From assembly GCF_963662255.1 (NCBI RefSeq), contig NC_085047.1, forward strand, positions 93,441,619 through 93,505,618: 64,000 bases of DNA, given 5' to 3'. This document shows positions 49,566-62,573 of this stretch, piece after piece. The notes below the pieces were generated by a model. It saw nothing but the letters and a program-made list of their open reading frames with translations, was not told the origin of the DNA and ran no database searches. The translations under genes were made by a program, and so were the position numbers. This stretch comes from Cinclus cinclus (taxonomy: Eukaryota > Chordata > Aves > Passeriformes > Cinclidae). Position 1 is the stretch's first letter, and every line of letters begins with the position of its first letter.

Positions 49566-52500
49566 GTAAAGGCAGTGACCCAGCTTGGTTCTCAAGGGAA
49601 GCCTGGGGTAGGTGTGACTTGGTCCTCAGAACGTGAGATCAGCCCAGGATGCTCGAACCAAACACTGCCTTGCGGGGTGAACAGTGTGGAAATTGTCAGT
49701 AGGTAGGGAGGAAACACTGTCCTCCAACATACTGAAACAGAACAAAGAAAGAGGAGGATTTAGGTGACACATTTCCCCACAAGTAAACACTGATAGTAGC
49801 CACTCTGTTTCATATGATTCTGGTTTTGACCTTTGGGAAGTAGAGAATTACAGCAGGAAAAATCATTACAGCTGCAGATGAAATGCTGGGTAGATTTGTT
49901 GAAGCCAAAGAGGGCTCTGATGCATGTGCCTTTCTGCACCTGGTGAAATTCTAGCAGCATTTGGGGTTGGGTGTTGCTGAATGTGTAGTGAGGTATCTTT
50001 AGTTCAGGAGGTTTCTTGTTGGAAGGTCATAGGGGATATAATCTCAAAAAGTGTCTTGGGCATCAGGGTCCATCAGTGAGGAAGGCTGCTGAGTGTGTAC
50101 CTGTGCTCAACAGATGAGAACTAAACAACATAAAAGTTGGAAATTATGTAGACTAAAATCCCTTAAGGTTGTTGCTGGTGAGTCATGGCTTGGGGCCCAG
50201 TTACTGGCAGGAGACTGATTTTTAGTTTTTTTTAATAAATTTTTAAAACATTTTTATGTTTTAAACCTTTCTACCCTTGGGAAGATTATTTTGCGGAATA
50301 TTATGATGGCCTCAATTAGTTATTCATTATTGTTGTATGTAAAAATTTCTGATGAAAGTTCACTGTCAGTGAGCTCTGTATCTAAAGCCTCTGAAGCAGA
50401 TTCAGATGAAGGAATAGAAGTTTAAGCTTTAGACCATCCCTGGAAACATGGTTTTGTTTTTGCCAAAGAGTGCACTGGATTACTCTTTTTTTTTTTTATT
50501 TTTTATTTTTTTTTTCAATGAATGTTTCCTGAAAAGAGCAGAATAACTTGGGAGGTGATTAAAAATACAAAGAAATAAAGAACTGGCTGGGGAAGGTCCT
50601 GGAGGAAGTTCTGTTTTCTGTGTCCAGCAATTTAAAATGCAGTGATACACAAGTAAACAAGTAACAAATTCACTGCAGCTGAAAGTACTTTTGTATGCAA
50701 ATTAACTCAAAACATATGGAAATACCTTGTCAGAGGGAATTGTGAAAAATGCTTATCAAAAAGAAACAGAAGACAAAAGTAACACAATTTATTCAGCTAT
50801 AGCTAACTCACTTTATTGAAAGCAGAGTTTTATTTCTAATGTGTAATTTTAGTATTGACTTGCAGAGGCAAGCTACTGGGGAGGTTATTGGCACCTCGTG
50901 TGAGTCCTTGATGCAGGCCAAGATAAATGTTTTGTGCCAACCTCTGTGCTGCCTTCTATGTTCCAGCCCCCACATTCAATCCCCATGTTGCATGTGGTAT
51001 TTAATAATAGTGTGCAAAGTGACTGAGCTGTTCTAGCCTAAGTGGGAAAGTACTCATCTCTCCCTGAATAGTATCAGTGACCTGAGATGTGTGCCTGGTT
51101 AAAGCTGTCCAGGATTATGCCAAGGCATTGTGGCTCAACAAACATGAGCAACTTTGGTGTCCTCAAGAAGACTTAAGTTTGTTGAAGTTGTTGAATTGAC
51201 TGAATATGCCATTTTTTTTAAAGTCATGGGTTCTAGGCTGGAGCAACATGGAGACTCTTCCTAATGAAGAGTTTGCACCCCTGGTATTACGTTGTTCTTC
51301 CCTGGTTACTGAAGGAAGAGGTGTATTTTGCAGATGTCTGTCAAAATTGACTCAACAGCTGAAAGACTGGTTTAAATACTGTCTGCTTTGTGACAATACT
51401 GAAAATGTATGAGGGAGGGAGGCATGAACAAGAGAAATGGTTACTAAAACAGTGTAAATGCAGTGGCAAAGCTGCTGACAAAAATTGCCGCTTTATGGAG
51501 ATTCATCTTCCTGATGGATCAGGTGCTGGTAGGAGTGACTGTAGGAAACAAAGGAGTCCAAGAACTGGATTATTGGCTTCAGTTAAACTGGTGTCCTAGA
51601 AGGTGTATGCAAAGGCATAGGTGTTCTGGGCAAGAAAACAAGTTACTAATAACCTGTTGCATTCTTCAGTTTGACTTTGTGAAATGTATGCCCGAGCTGT
51701 CTAATAAACAACAGCTTTTTCAGTTTGAGCATGAGGGGAAAAACAAAGGGATGGGATGGGAAATATTTTTCCCAGTACTTCTCCTTCTAGCTGAGGAAAT
51801 AGTATTGCACAGAACAGCAGAATGCCTCATAAGCTGTAATGTAGAGATGAATGTATTCAAAGTAACACACATTGACTCAATAGTGTATGTTGTTTGTTCT
51901 TTTTATTTTTTTTATTGGGATACAGTCACATTCTGTAATAGAAAACAAATAGATATTTAAAATTAGTGTTGTTTGTCCGGGTGCCTGAACTTGGGCAGTC
52001 AGGGTGGTGGTGTCTTTTTGTTGACTATGCAATTAACTTTTGCTCTAGGTTAGAAGGAAGGGGACAGTGGATACTTAAAATACAATGTGGAGCAGGTAAG
52101 TGGCTGCTAGTTGTTTTACAGTTACTACTTTGAGTGATCATGTTTGGTGAGTGCATTTCTAGTTTCAACTCAGTGCATGCACATTATGGTGACGCCAATA
52201 TCAAAACCAGGGAAACTCATAAGCAGCCTCACAGTCCCTTGGCTGAGCTTCTCCTGATACTCTATAGGCTAGTTTAAGAATCTTTACTTCACACTGGAAT
52301 CACATCTTATATCTAGATGAATTGTTTGCTTCACTGTGGTTGCTGTTTCATGTTGAAGCCAGGGGCCATGTGAACTTCCAAGTGGAAGAGTTTTACTGCC
52401 TGAACTGAAGGTACACTTAGTAATCCCTCATCTGAGTCACATTTTGCTATTGCAAAATAGCCAAACAAATAACCCTTGTTTGGGTCTCCATCTGGAAAGA

Positions 52501-53784
52501 CACTGAGTCTGTGGTGGATACATTTGGAGACATTAAAAATCGTGGAATAGAAAGAATAATTTTCTCTTCCAAGTCTGAATGATTTCCGTTCTTCCAGGGA
52601 AGCACCGGGTACAACATCCAGGGGGTTGATCAAAAGGCATCAAAGCTCCTTTTCCTGTGCTTGATTAACTGTAATTTCATATTCAGTACCTGAAGATATG
52701 CCTAGGAAATGAGATTTGTGGTTGGTGATTGAACTTAACTTATGCAAGTGTGCTACAGAGAGCAGAGGTGGTCAAAGGAAGTGAGTGGGTTTTTGCTCTT
52801 AATTTGAATTCTTAGCATAAGTAATTTGCCATTCTACATCACAGGAGATTCAGGATAGCTTCATTTAGGGCAGCCAACTCAGTAAACATACAGGATTTCC
52901 ACACCTACCTGGGTGTGGAAAGAAACAAATTTGGAAAAGTGCTTATTAACATGGTTTTTGAAGGGAGATAGATCATCAGATGTGTTTGTGAATTTTCTAG
53001 TATATCTTTCCATCTCTTAGGAAGTAGATGAGAATTGAAATTGGTTTTGCATGGGCCACCAAGAAGCCATTCATGGAGGATCCCTGCTGAGAGTCTAAAG
53101 ACCTGTGTGAGCATTTGATGTAGATACTTCTTCCTGTTCCCTCAGCCTTTATTTTTAATTTTTCTAGACTCTGTTACATAATTTAGTATTCATAACTACT
53201 GTTTATGTACTTCAGTGCAAAATCTACAGAGAAAATATCTTGTCCAGCCATCCAACCACTTTTACATACTTAGTTTAAAAATAATGGTCTTCAGTACAGT
53301 TGAAATAAAAAGATAAATTTTTGATGTACATTCTGCAGCTGATAACTAGTTGTGAGTTTTTTAGTAATATATAATATTCAACCATATGTATTTAAATATG
53401 TGATATTTTGTTGTTAAAGGCCTCAAAAAAATCAGTTTCTCTTCTTCATAGTAGGATCTGTGACCTGAGCATATAAATCTGTTGTTCTTTTCTTAATTGT
53501 TGAAGGTAGAAATAAGGGTCTTGGTAATATTCTAGAGGTTTTTTGTTTATTTTCCACTTATCACTTGCTGTCATAATTTTGGTTCATTCAGAAAAGGGAA
53601 AAGTTACCAGACTCTGTAGTGGCTTATAGTTACAAAAAATAAATGAAAGAAAAAGCTATGTGTAGTTGAGTCAGCATCTTCCAAACCTCATAAAAGGGAT
53701 CATCAAATCTTGTGGCTTGCTGCAAGTGAGACTTAGGTGTTTTAAGACAAAACAAAAAAATTCCCACTGGTATAATGACTGAAT

Positions 53785-53822
53785 TGTTTTGTTTTGTTTT
53801 GTTTTTTTTGTGTTTGTTTGTT
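53785..53822. repeat. (TTTTG)n microsatellite
   Basis: Three perfect TTTTG units, then a T run and TTTG units, in RAB20 intron 1. Confidence 0.85.
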
Positions 53823-56072
53823 TTTCCCTTTCTGATACAGGCTGTTGCTTTTTAAAAAACTAAATTTCAAGTTTTGAGAAACGAAAAATGAAATTCTCAG
53901 CTCCTCCAACCCCTACCAGTATGATTGCTTTTTATTTTTGTGGGATTGTAAGACTGTCTTTAGGACGTGAGCTTTCCCTCCTGCAACAGATAGCTGTATG
54001 TATGACATTCACATTGTTCCCCTTATCTCCCTTCCTGTTCTAGTGTTTCGTGTCCTTTCCACATTGTCCTTTTGATTTCTTTTTTCATTGCAAGTCTGAG
54101 AACCACAGTGGAAGTGGAATAGTTGGTATCTGTCTTCTCTTTGAATGTCAGGTCACTTTTTAACCTAGAAATACTGCCCTAATTATGAAAGAAAAGGATT
54201 CAGTGCAAGCAAATCAGTAAGCAGTTCCCTTTCTGTAAATAGCTTCCCCTCTTGAGGGTTGAATGGGCAGGCATTGGGCAGTGGTAACATTGCTCTTTAT
54301 AGCTTGCTTTGTTTAGAAAGTTCAGAATTGAGTTGTTTATGATTTTTAGTGCTACTCCCTTTGCACCAGGTTGTAGAACAATAATGAGATGAGATTAAGT
54401 ACCATGCCTCTTGTCTGATTACAGTTTCTTTAATTCTTAAATTAATGCTCCTAAAATGTGGATATTACATATGCTCTCAAGTGTGTAGGCAGAGAAGCTG
54501 GAAGTAGAATTAAAAGGGAGAAGTAGTGCTGGAAATATAAAGGCCATTTGTTTATCTTAGTTAGCATAAGCTCTGAGAACACAAGTCACATGTCCTGCGA
54601 TAAAATTGTCTTAATGATTTGAACAAGTTTTAAATATATTCCCACAAAACCCAGGTAGCAGCGCTGTGTCTGGAACAGTCTCCCACTTCTGATACTTGCT
54701 GAAGGAAAGCTGGATTACCAGAACTGCCTCCTGCTTTTGACAAAGAGCAGATATTTAGAAGCACCCAGTGAAGAAGATTTCAGCAGAATAGAAACTGATA
54801 GTAGCTGGTAAGGAATAGAAGCAGTTATAATTTTCTTTGAGTTTCACTACTCATGAATTCCATGCTTGTGTTCTTAGTTGAGAACCCACCTATAAATCAT
54901 TGAAAACATTGAAACAAGTCATAATGAGTGAGCTTAATTTTATGTCCCATGTTATTAATATGAGTGTCTCTTAAAAAAAAAAAAGTAGACTTTTTTCATT
55001 CAGTTTACAAGATCCGTGGCCTTTATTTTTACATATTTAGCAAAGTTTTAATATTTTTCAAATTTCTAGTGAAGACTGGTTTGAAGTTAAACTCAGTGTT
55101 ACAAATCAGAAGCTAGCATATTTACTGTGCCTCAGTTCCATTTCACCAAAAGATGATTTAACCTTATAAATAAGAGGCACTTGCCAAGTAACTGCAGGAG
55201 CAGAGCAGCTGTGGGTACCTGCTGTTGATCTGGTAGCCAGAGCTTCCTGAAGCATTTTGGACAATTGTGTTATGTGTACAAAAATCATTCCTCACTTTTG
55301 AAACATGTGGCACACAAGGTCACTTCTTACAAAACAGCGTGCCAGCTCTCAAATATGCTTTTTTTGAAACCTGGACTCTGTTTTTTGGCATGTGAATGTT
55401 GTGATTCATAGATACCCTTCCTTCCCCCCCTCGTCTAATAGTGATCAGTGATGAATACCAACATTTAGCTGCTGTCTTGCACTAACTCCAGTTTTGTAAA
55501 AGTTAGGCCTGTAGAAGTGCTTCTAGTTCTCTTCTTCCTGTCCTCTACTCCTAATCAACCTGGAAACATATTAGTAGGATAAAAGATTTATAGAAATAGT
55601 GCTTGAGGTGCTGCCTACATATGAGCCCAGCAGTTAATTTTATCTTCAAAAGGAAGCGTGGCCAGTATAGTTGGGACCCTCTCAACACTGCAGTGCCCCA
55701 TGTGTGTACTGAGCAAAGCTGTGCTGCAGATGTGGAAGAAGAGAATAGTCTCTGGCTGTGTGCTAGAGTTGGAAGGTGCATTCCCATGGATAAGTGACCT
55801 TCCAGACTGATTTTTAAAGGCTAAAAAACTCTTGCTTCTGGTGGCCTGATGTTGTGGTAGAAACAGGCTGGAGATCCCTGAAACTCTCTAAATACTGAAC
55901 TTCTTGCAGGTCCTTAAAAAATCTCTGGCTGGTGTCCTGGGATAGCCCTGAAGTGGGGCACTGAGGGGTAGGGCTGGGTTCTGTTGCTGCTGCTAGTGCT
56001 TTTTAAATATTAATGAAAAGAATTATCGTGGAAGTGGGGCTGATGGAAAATTGGCACTGCCATAGCTAATGT

Positions 56073-56245
56073 GAATGAATCAAGAATGATTTGGGTTGGA
56101 AAAGGTCTTAAAGATCTTCTAGTTCCATCTCCTTTGTCATGGGCAGAGATACCACTCACTGGATCAACTTACTCAGGGCTCCATCCAACTTGTTTTTGAA
56201 TACTTCCAGGAATGGAGCACCTACAGCCTCTCTGGGAAACAAGCT
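56073..56245 (-). mobile_element. CR1 LINE 3' fragment, antisense
   Basis: Starts GAATCAAGAATGATTTGGGTTGG and continues AAAGGTCTTAAAGATCTTCTAGTTCCA, GCTCCATCCAACTTG, AATACTTCCAGGAATGGAGCACC, CTCTGGG. These are antisense CR1 3'-UTR words. About 170 bases and diverged. Confidence 0.85.
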
Positions 56246-56914
56246 CTGAAGCTCTCCTGTGGGTTCTGTGGAAGAAAGCTAACTCACTATGTTACTGTGT
56301 GTGACTCCCATTGGGTGGATGTGCAAAAAAGTCTACAGTTGCTTCTTGATAGTTTGGCTTCCTATACGTGGGAAGAAAGGGAAATGACTGACAGCCATGA
56401 GGCAGAAATACATATAATGTGTTTGGGGTTAAAGTAAAGATAATATGGAAAAAAGAAGAATGTTTCTAAAAGAGTAGACCATTTAATTTTATGTATAGTT
56501 AGATAAAAAATTTAATCCCAAGAGGGTCTGCTGTGAGTAACAATAAACTTTGTCATCTCTAAAATGTCAGTTTCTTTAATTAAGATGTTTATTAAGTTTA
56601 TAGCATTTCCTTGTTCAAGAAATGGTGTGGTGTATTGTACTGATTGATTTGGTATGTATGTAGTTAACCCTTCTGCAAAAATCCTATGGGGAATTTTAAG
56701 AAAAGAAGTTGTAAAATGCTAAGGCTATAGCAAAGTATTTAGTGAGGAAGTTAAAAAACCTAACTCAGCTTGAAACAGGAATAAAGAAAAACAGGAAGAA
56801 TTTCTTGTCCGTGAGGTAGTGGGCAGACTCTGACTTAACAGCTCTTTGCTGAGAGTTGGCAGGAATTCTGACAAGTGGTAGAATTTCAGAATGTTTATTG
56901 AGTTACATTTAGGA

Positions 56915-57326
56915 GGGCCATGTTAACTAAGCTCCAAGCAGCCTCTTGCTTGCCCTGCCCCACTGGATGGGGGAGAGAACTGGGGGAGAAAAAGTGAGAA
57001 AAATTGTGGGTTAAGACAAGGACAGTTTAGTGGGTAAAGCAAAAGTTGCGTGTGCCAGCAAAACAAAACAAGGAATCCATTCCTCACTTCTCATTGGTAG
57101 GCTGTTGTTCAGCCACCTCCAGGGAAGCTGGCTCCCATCGTGTGTAATGTTGACTTGGGAAGACAAGTGCCATCACTCTGAACATCCCCCACTTCCTACT
57201 CCTTCCCCCCAGCTTTATCTGCTAAGCATGACAACATATGGTGTGGGTTATCCCTCTGGTTGGTTGGGCCCAGCTGTCCTGGCTGCATCCTAATTTCTTG
57301 TACACTCCCAACTGGTTGGGTGATGT
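56915..57326 (-). mobile_element. ERVL-like solo LTR, R-U5 side (split by a CR1 insertion)
   Basis: Antisense of a common bird ERVL-type LTR: CCATGTTAACTAAGC near its edge, GATGGGGGAGAGAACTGGG, GTGAGAAAAATTGTGGG, CAGCCACCTCCAGGGAAGC, CAGCTTTATCTGCTAAGCATGAC and CAGCTGTCCTGGCTGC. On the minus strand the promoter-like AGATAAAGCTGGGG is a decayed form of the family's TATAAAGCTGGGG, and the poly(A) region is also decayed. The LTR resumes at about 58235 after the CR1. No viral gene is present. Confidence 0.8.
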
Positions 57327-58190
57327 CTCAGAATCAAATAGGTTGGATAAGATCTCTGAGATCAAGTCCAACCTTTGAACACCACCATGTCAATTGCCCC
57401 ATGACACTCAGGAAAGACTGGACATGGCACTAAAGCACCTCCAGGGACAGCCCATTCCAATGTCTGGTGCAGCTTAAGTCTATGTCCTATTGTCCTGTTG
57501 CTGGTTAGCCAGGAGAAGAGGATGACCCCCACCTGGCTACGACCTCCTTTCAGGTTATTGTAGAGTGTAATAAGGTCCTGCTGAGCCTTCTTCCAGGCTA
57601 AACACCCCCAGCTCCTTCAGCCTCTCCTCATAGGACATGCCCTGTTGGCCAGCACTCACAGGTCCTTTTCTGCTTTCCATCCCTCTGCTCCAGCCTGGTT
57701 CTGCTCCCTGGGGTTGTTGCTGCCAAGTGCAGGACCCAGCCCTTGGTCTTGTTGAACCTCATGACATTGGTCTCGCCCCATCAATCCAGCATGTCCAGGT
57801 CCCTTTGCCAAACCTTCCCACACTCCAGCAGATCGACCCAACTTAGTGTTTTCTGTGAACTTACTGGTGGTAGATTCAATCTCCTCATCCAGATAATAAA
57901 AAAATGCATTAAACAGCCCTGGGCCCAGCACTGGTCCCTGGAGGGTGCCATCAGTGGCCAGATGTCAGCTGGATGCAGCACTGTTCACCACCATTCCCTG
58001 GCCTGGCCATCCAGCCAGTTCTTAGCCCAGAAAAGGGTGCACCCTTCCAAGATGTGGGCTGCCAGCTTTTCCAGGAGTATGCCACAGGAGGTGGTGTCAA
58101 AGGCTTTGTTGAAGTGCAGGTAGGCTACATTATCTTTCAGCACCTAGGGATGGCCTGCTTGTGCATCTTCAAGATTTCTTTCTTAAGGTA
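57327..58190 (-). mobile_element. CR1 LINE 3' fragment with remnant of reverse-transcriptase ORF C-terminus, antisense
   Basis: The longest CR1 copy in the window. 57327-57640 is antisense 3'-UTR (CCTCCTTTCAGGTTATTGTAGAG, CAGCCTCTCCTCATAGGAC). Minus-strand frames over about 57650-58180 decode as the C-terminal part of CR1 ORF2: a GPGLFNAF stretch, an LDEEIEST-like segment and a TKLGRS motif, all familiar from avian CR1 reverse-transcriptase ORFs. The reading frame is interrupted by frameshifts and substitutions, so it is a dead copy. It sits inside an ERVL-like LTR and is therefore younger than that LTR. Confidence 0.92.
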
Positions 58191-58234
58191 TGTATTGGTT
58201 AAAGTACATATCTATTAAAGTTAAAATACGTTTT

Positions 58235-58403
58235 GAAGTATATGAGAGACAGGAAATTTTCTAATACTCTGCAAGTGCTACTCAGCAATAAAGTATCCCT
58301 GTGTTATCTATGCAGTTTCCCAAATCAGCAGCACAAATCCCTAAACACAGCCCCATACTGGGTACTGTGAAGAAAACTGACTGCCTCAGCCAAACCGGCA
58401 CAC
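58235..58403 (-). mobile_element. ERVL-like solo LTR, U3 side (continuation after the CR1)
   Basis: Continues the LTR interrupted at 57326: AGAGACAGGAAATTTTC, CTGCAAGTGCTACTCAGCAATAA, AGTATCCCTGTGTTATC, AAACACAGCCCCATACTGGGTACTGTGAAGAAAACTGAC and a terminal CCGGCACA, the complement of the family's TGTGCTGG start. About 45 bases between the CR1 end and this point are unassigned. Confidence 0.78.
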
Positions 58404-59880
58404 AAAGCTGATCTGCCAGTTCCTTATTAAGCAATATAAAATATCCAGTAAGTGTGGAGTGACCTCCTGGCCCTGCAGTGCCAGTCAAACCATGATAAAG
58501 TACACCTGGCCACACATTCCTGCCTGAGCTAAAGATCTACTCAGTTTGAAGAGCAAACTTTGGGAGGGAGTGTGGGCTTTGAAGGTCTCCTTTGAGTGAC
58601 TGAAGTTAAGGACCTGGCACCACCCTCTTCTTGGAAATTGTGTAGGGAAGTGGGCTCATCTACAGTGCCTGTATCCCCTGGAAAGGAATTGTAAATGAAG
58701 GGAGAAAGTATCAGTTTTCAGGTACTGCAAAGAAAAAACAGCTGCTTTTAGAGCTCACCCTGTGGACAAAAAAATTGTTTTCTGTAGAAGGTACTTTTCT
58801 TTGAGGAGATGAATTGGTGTTTCAGCAGGTGTTAAAACCTGCTTCTCCCACAGTTCAGAAGTGAGTGTCTCACCTAGACACACTGGGTTTTGTACAGCCC
58901 TGTCCTGTCACTGGCCTCTTTGTTGCTCACTGCTGAGCAATATTTGACAGTCAAGCTCTGCTTCTGCAGTTAAGTGTTTAGTGATATTGCTTCCTGCAGA
59001 ACTCTTCCAAAGTAAATCCGAGGTTTCTTTTTTTCCCTCCCCTTATGCTTTCCTTCCAATCATATTTTCCTTAAGGAAAGCTGCCAGATGATCACTTCTT
59101 TCTAAGTAGCAGTTTCAACTTTTCTTTTAAAAACATGGTTTCAGAAGAATTTTACATCAGTGCTTTTTGCTTACTTGGACTTAAATTTTTAGTTTCATTC
59201 TTGCATTCCTGCTCTCATTTCATTAGAGGCATATAGGAACTTCATAAATTTCACTTAATTAGCTTAATTTAGCACCCTGCCACATTTTCAGTAGACATGG
59301 TGCTGATACTAGATTTCAGCTGGAGCTCTGGTGGAGCATTTACTTGTAGACAGGATGGCAATGTTCCATCAAACTATCTTGCCCTTGTTTCTTTTGTCAG
59401 ATATCAGTATTTAGATAAAACATTTCCCTTCACATCTGTGAGATTTCAGAGAGAAATAGTTAAAAACAGCTATAATTTTTTTCAGCTTGTGTTGAAGGTG
59501 CACTTTGGTATGCTTGCTGGTCTGGCAGGTGTAAGATTAGTTCTGTTCATCTTTTACAAGGCACTACCCTTCCAGGCAGCTGAAAATACATGAAGTGCTT
59601 GAATATTCTGGATTTATCTCCTTTTTCAAGAAATGAGCACAGTACATCAAGAGAACTAAATAAAATGAATGGTTTGAAAAAAAAGAAAATCCAGCTAGCT
59701 AAATGTAAAAGTTATTCAGGATTGTAGAGGTATCTGTGCAATCTTTAGCTACAAATAGGTTGTTTATTTATGCAGGTCTAGCCAAAGTTTTGTTGGCAAG
59801 AACATGTTATGTAGTGTGATGAGGAGGTTTTCTCTGTGTAATGCTTTGTATTGCTAGATGTAATATGGTGAAGTTTAAAA

Positions 59881-59966
59881 CTTTGGATAGAAAGCATATT
59901 TGTGTTTTTATGAAATGTGATAGCTTTGGATGGAAGGCATACTGGTGTTTCTATGGAAACGTCTAT
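59881..59966. repeat. Diverged 43-bp tandem duplication
   Basis: Unit 1 (59881-59923) and unit 2 (59924-59966) both begin CTTTGGAT and share AAGCAT/AAGGCAT and GTGTTT-TATG-AAA, with scattered substitutions. An older duplication than the perfect one at 13142. Confidence 0.85.
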
Positions 59967-62272
59967 TTTGAAATTAAAATTCATGTGAGTTTAGAAGCTC
60001 GATCTTAATTTCATTGTTAGAATGGTAAGTTCTGATTTATTCTTGGCAGCAAGAAAAATAATTTTGCATTTATGTAGCAGAACAGATTGCAAGTATTTTT
60101 TGTTCCAGAAAAGCTGAAACTAGTGGGCTAAATCTTGTAGATAATAAGAATCTTCTCTGATATTTCTTCTCCTTTATATAGGCGTTGTGCAGCTGAATGC
60201 ATTGCTGATTATAGGAACCCTAAATATGCCTTTAGTGCCAAGACACTGTGTTTAGAAGTTTCTTTATAAAGAGAGACTTGCAACTAGAAATATACAGACT
60301 AAACAAATGTATAAGGCTGAAAATGAAGAGAGACTAATGTTATGGGGTGCTGGCAACAGGTCAAGCTAGATTATTTGGGCAACAGTATGTTTTGCAAGGT
60401 CCATTGAGTTGACAGTAGATGGCAAACCAAGCTCTTGGTACCTTGTGCTGTCACAGAACCTATGAGCTGTTCTGGAAAGCACAACAAGTACTTTCAGGGA
60501 GAGATAAAAGTCGTTGAGAACTTAAGTACCATTGTAACTTCAGTGAGATTCTTTTCACATTCTTGGTAATAAAATAATATGGAAAGATGGGAGAAAGGAG
60601 CTATTGGGTAGGGTTTTCAGTTTAGAGAAATAAGTCAGTGGCAAAGAGTCTGAGTGAAAAAATATCTATTTCTCTGGCCTGTCAAGAAGGAGGTTAAGTT
60701 ATAGGGGAATACCTTTTTGGAGGAATGCAGAGCTTTTTAGTTTGGTGTTTGAGGAAGGGGTGGGTTTGTTTTGAACAGATTACTTTGTGAAGCTAAAAGT
60801 CTATCAAAACTCAGAATCTGAAAGCTGAACTCCAACAAGCTAATTGGTGGGATCCTAACTTTCCTTTCTTTAGATACTTTATAGAATAAAAAATCCTCCT
60901 AAGTCACAAGACAAGAACTGGGTGAAATTCTATCATCTTTATTATGCAGGAGGTAAAATTTGAATGAAGACTAGACTTGGTCTCCGATCATGCTCTGTGA
61001 ATTTTTTTTTCCTTTATGATTTTTTTTTCTTCCCTCTTTTATTCTGTCCCATGTAAACTTGATCTCCTCCTTTCATTGAGTGTGTCTGACAGGTCTGTCA
61101 TTGGGAATCAGAAATGCAAGCCTTCACTACCATTATGGAATGAAAATGGACAAACTACTCTTCAGGGCTGGATTTTAAAAGTTTCTGGGAATATTTGAAC
61201 TAATTTGTGATCAAATAATACAGGATTTGACAAGATGACCGAGGGATGTTTATTGTATTTGAGCTGTGGGTGAGAAGGCTTCATCTGTGGTAATCAGCTT
61301 TTTTGGATACCTCTGGAACTCAGAATGCTCTGCAGGATGTCACTGTTTGGCACCTGTGTAAGGCATCTGCTTTTAGTTTAGCTGCCTTTAGAAAATTAAA
61401 CTTTTACTTAAAAGCAGATTTCTCCACAAACTATCACCCTGTTAACTGTCAAAAAAAAAAGGAATTTTTTACCCATGTTTCAGTCGTTGGTTCTTTGGAG
61501 GTGTGCTGTGAATTAAGGCCACACAGCTTTTGAGGCATTTCTTCCACACATCAGCAAAAGGTGGTGACTAGCCTTTTATTTTAGCTTCTATCAGGACATG
61601 CCTAGATTGATAATCTTCTTGGAGAATATGAAATAAAGCTAATCTACAGCAAAAAATTCCCATTATTTTCTGTTTTGCAATTCTTATTAAACAGGGGTTT
61701 GTGTGTGCCTCTTTGTGAAGAAAAACAACCCATCTCCTTCAGATAATACTCAGCTGATCCTGTAGATCATTAGCCACATCTTGCAGAGCTTGACATGTGA
61801 TGTGCAGCACACCACGCTGACATTCTTGCATAACTTCTCAGTGTGCTATTTGTCCTAACAATAAAAGGCCTGTTTAAGTGAACTTCTTTGGAAGAATTGT
61901 TTTATGTGAATTGTGCCAAAGTATCACTTTTGGAATGTTAATTGAATTGATGTTCTAATAAAAATTGAAGAGTCAAAACTGCTGGACATATTGGTATACA
62001 TCAATTTTGACAAGGGAAAGACATCCTTAGAAAGGTCAGGGGCATAAAGGGGATTTTTCTCCCAACCAATCAGGGCTTTCTTGAGTGGATTGGCCTATAA
62101 TCATTCTGAGGGTATATGGCAAAAAAGAAAAACAGCAAAGACAGCCAAAATAAGATGATGAATGCTTTTTACTGGTGAGAACCATAAAGAGAAGTACATT
62201 ATTAGTAGTTGGTGCTGTCATTTATTTTAGGCAGTTGAGATGGGATCTTGCCACTGCATACAGATCTTAAGG

Positions 62273-62573
62273 ACAGGTGTCAAGATGGTGGGGCCAGGCT
62301 TTTCAGTAGTGCCCAGTGATGGGGCAAGGGAGAGAAGGCACAAATCAAAACACAGGAAGTGTAATCTAAATATTAGGAACAACTTCTGTGCTTTGAGTGT
62401 GATAGAGCACTGGAACAGGCTGTCCAGGGAGATTTGGGATCCTCCTTATCTGGAAATGTTCTAAAACCTGCCTGGAATTATCTTGTGCAACCTGCTCTAG
62501 GCAGGCCTGCTTTAGCCTGGACTAGATGATTTCCAGAGGTCCCTTCCAACTGCAATGATCCTGGGATTTGTGC
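62273..62573 (+). mobile_element. CR1 LINE 3' fragment, sense
   Basis: Sense CR1 3' words: GGGGCCAGGCTTTTCAGTAGTGCCCAGTGA, AAACACAGGAAGTGTAATC, ATTAGGAACAACTTC, GAGCACTGGAACAGGCTGTCCAGGGAG, CTTGTGCAACCTGCTCTAGG, GGACTAGATGATTTCCAGAGGTCCCTTCCAAC, ending near GATCCTGGGATTTGTG, a decayed terminal octamer repeat. Reaches the true CR1 3' end; 5'-truncated. Confidence 0.93.

Noticed and set aside
57656..57981. Minus-strand frames with reverse-transcriptase-like segments as a possible gene
   Set aside because: They are frameshifted remnants of CR1 ORF2 within a truncated LINE copy, not a functional gene.
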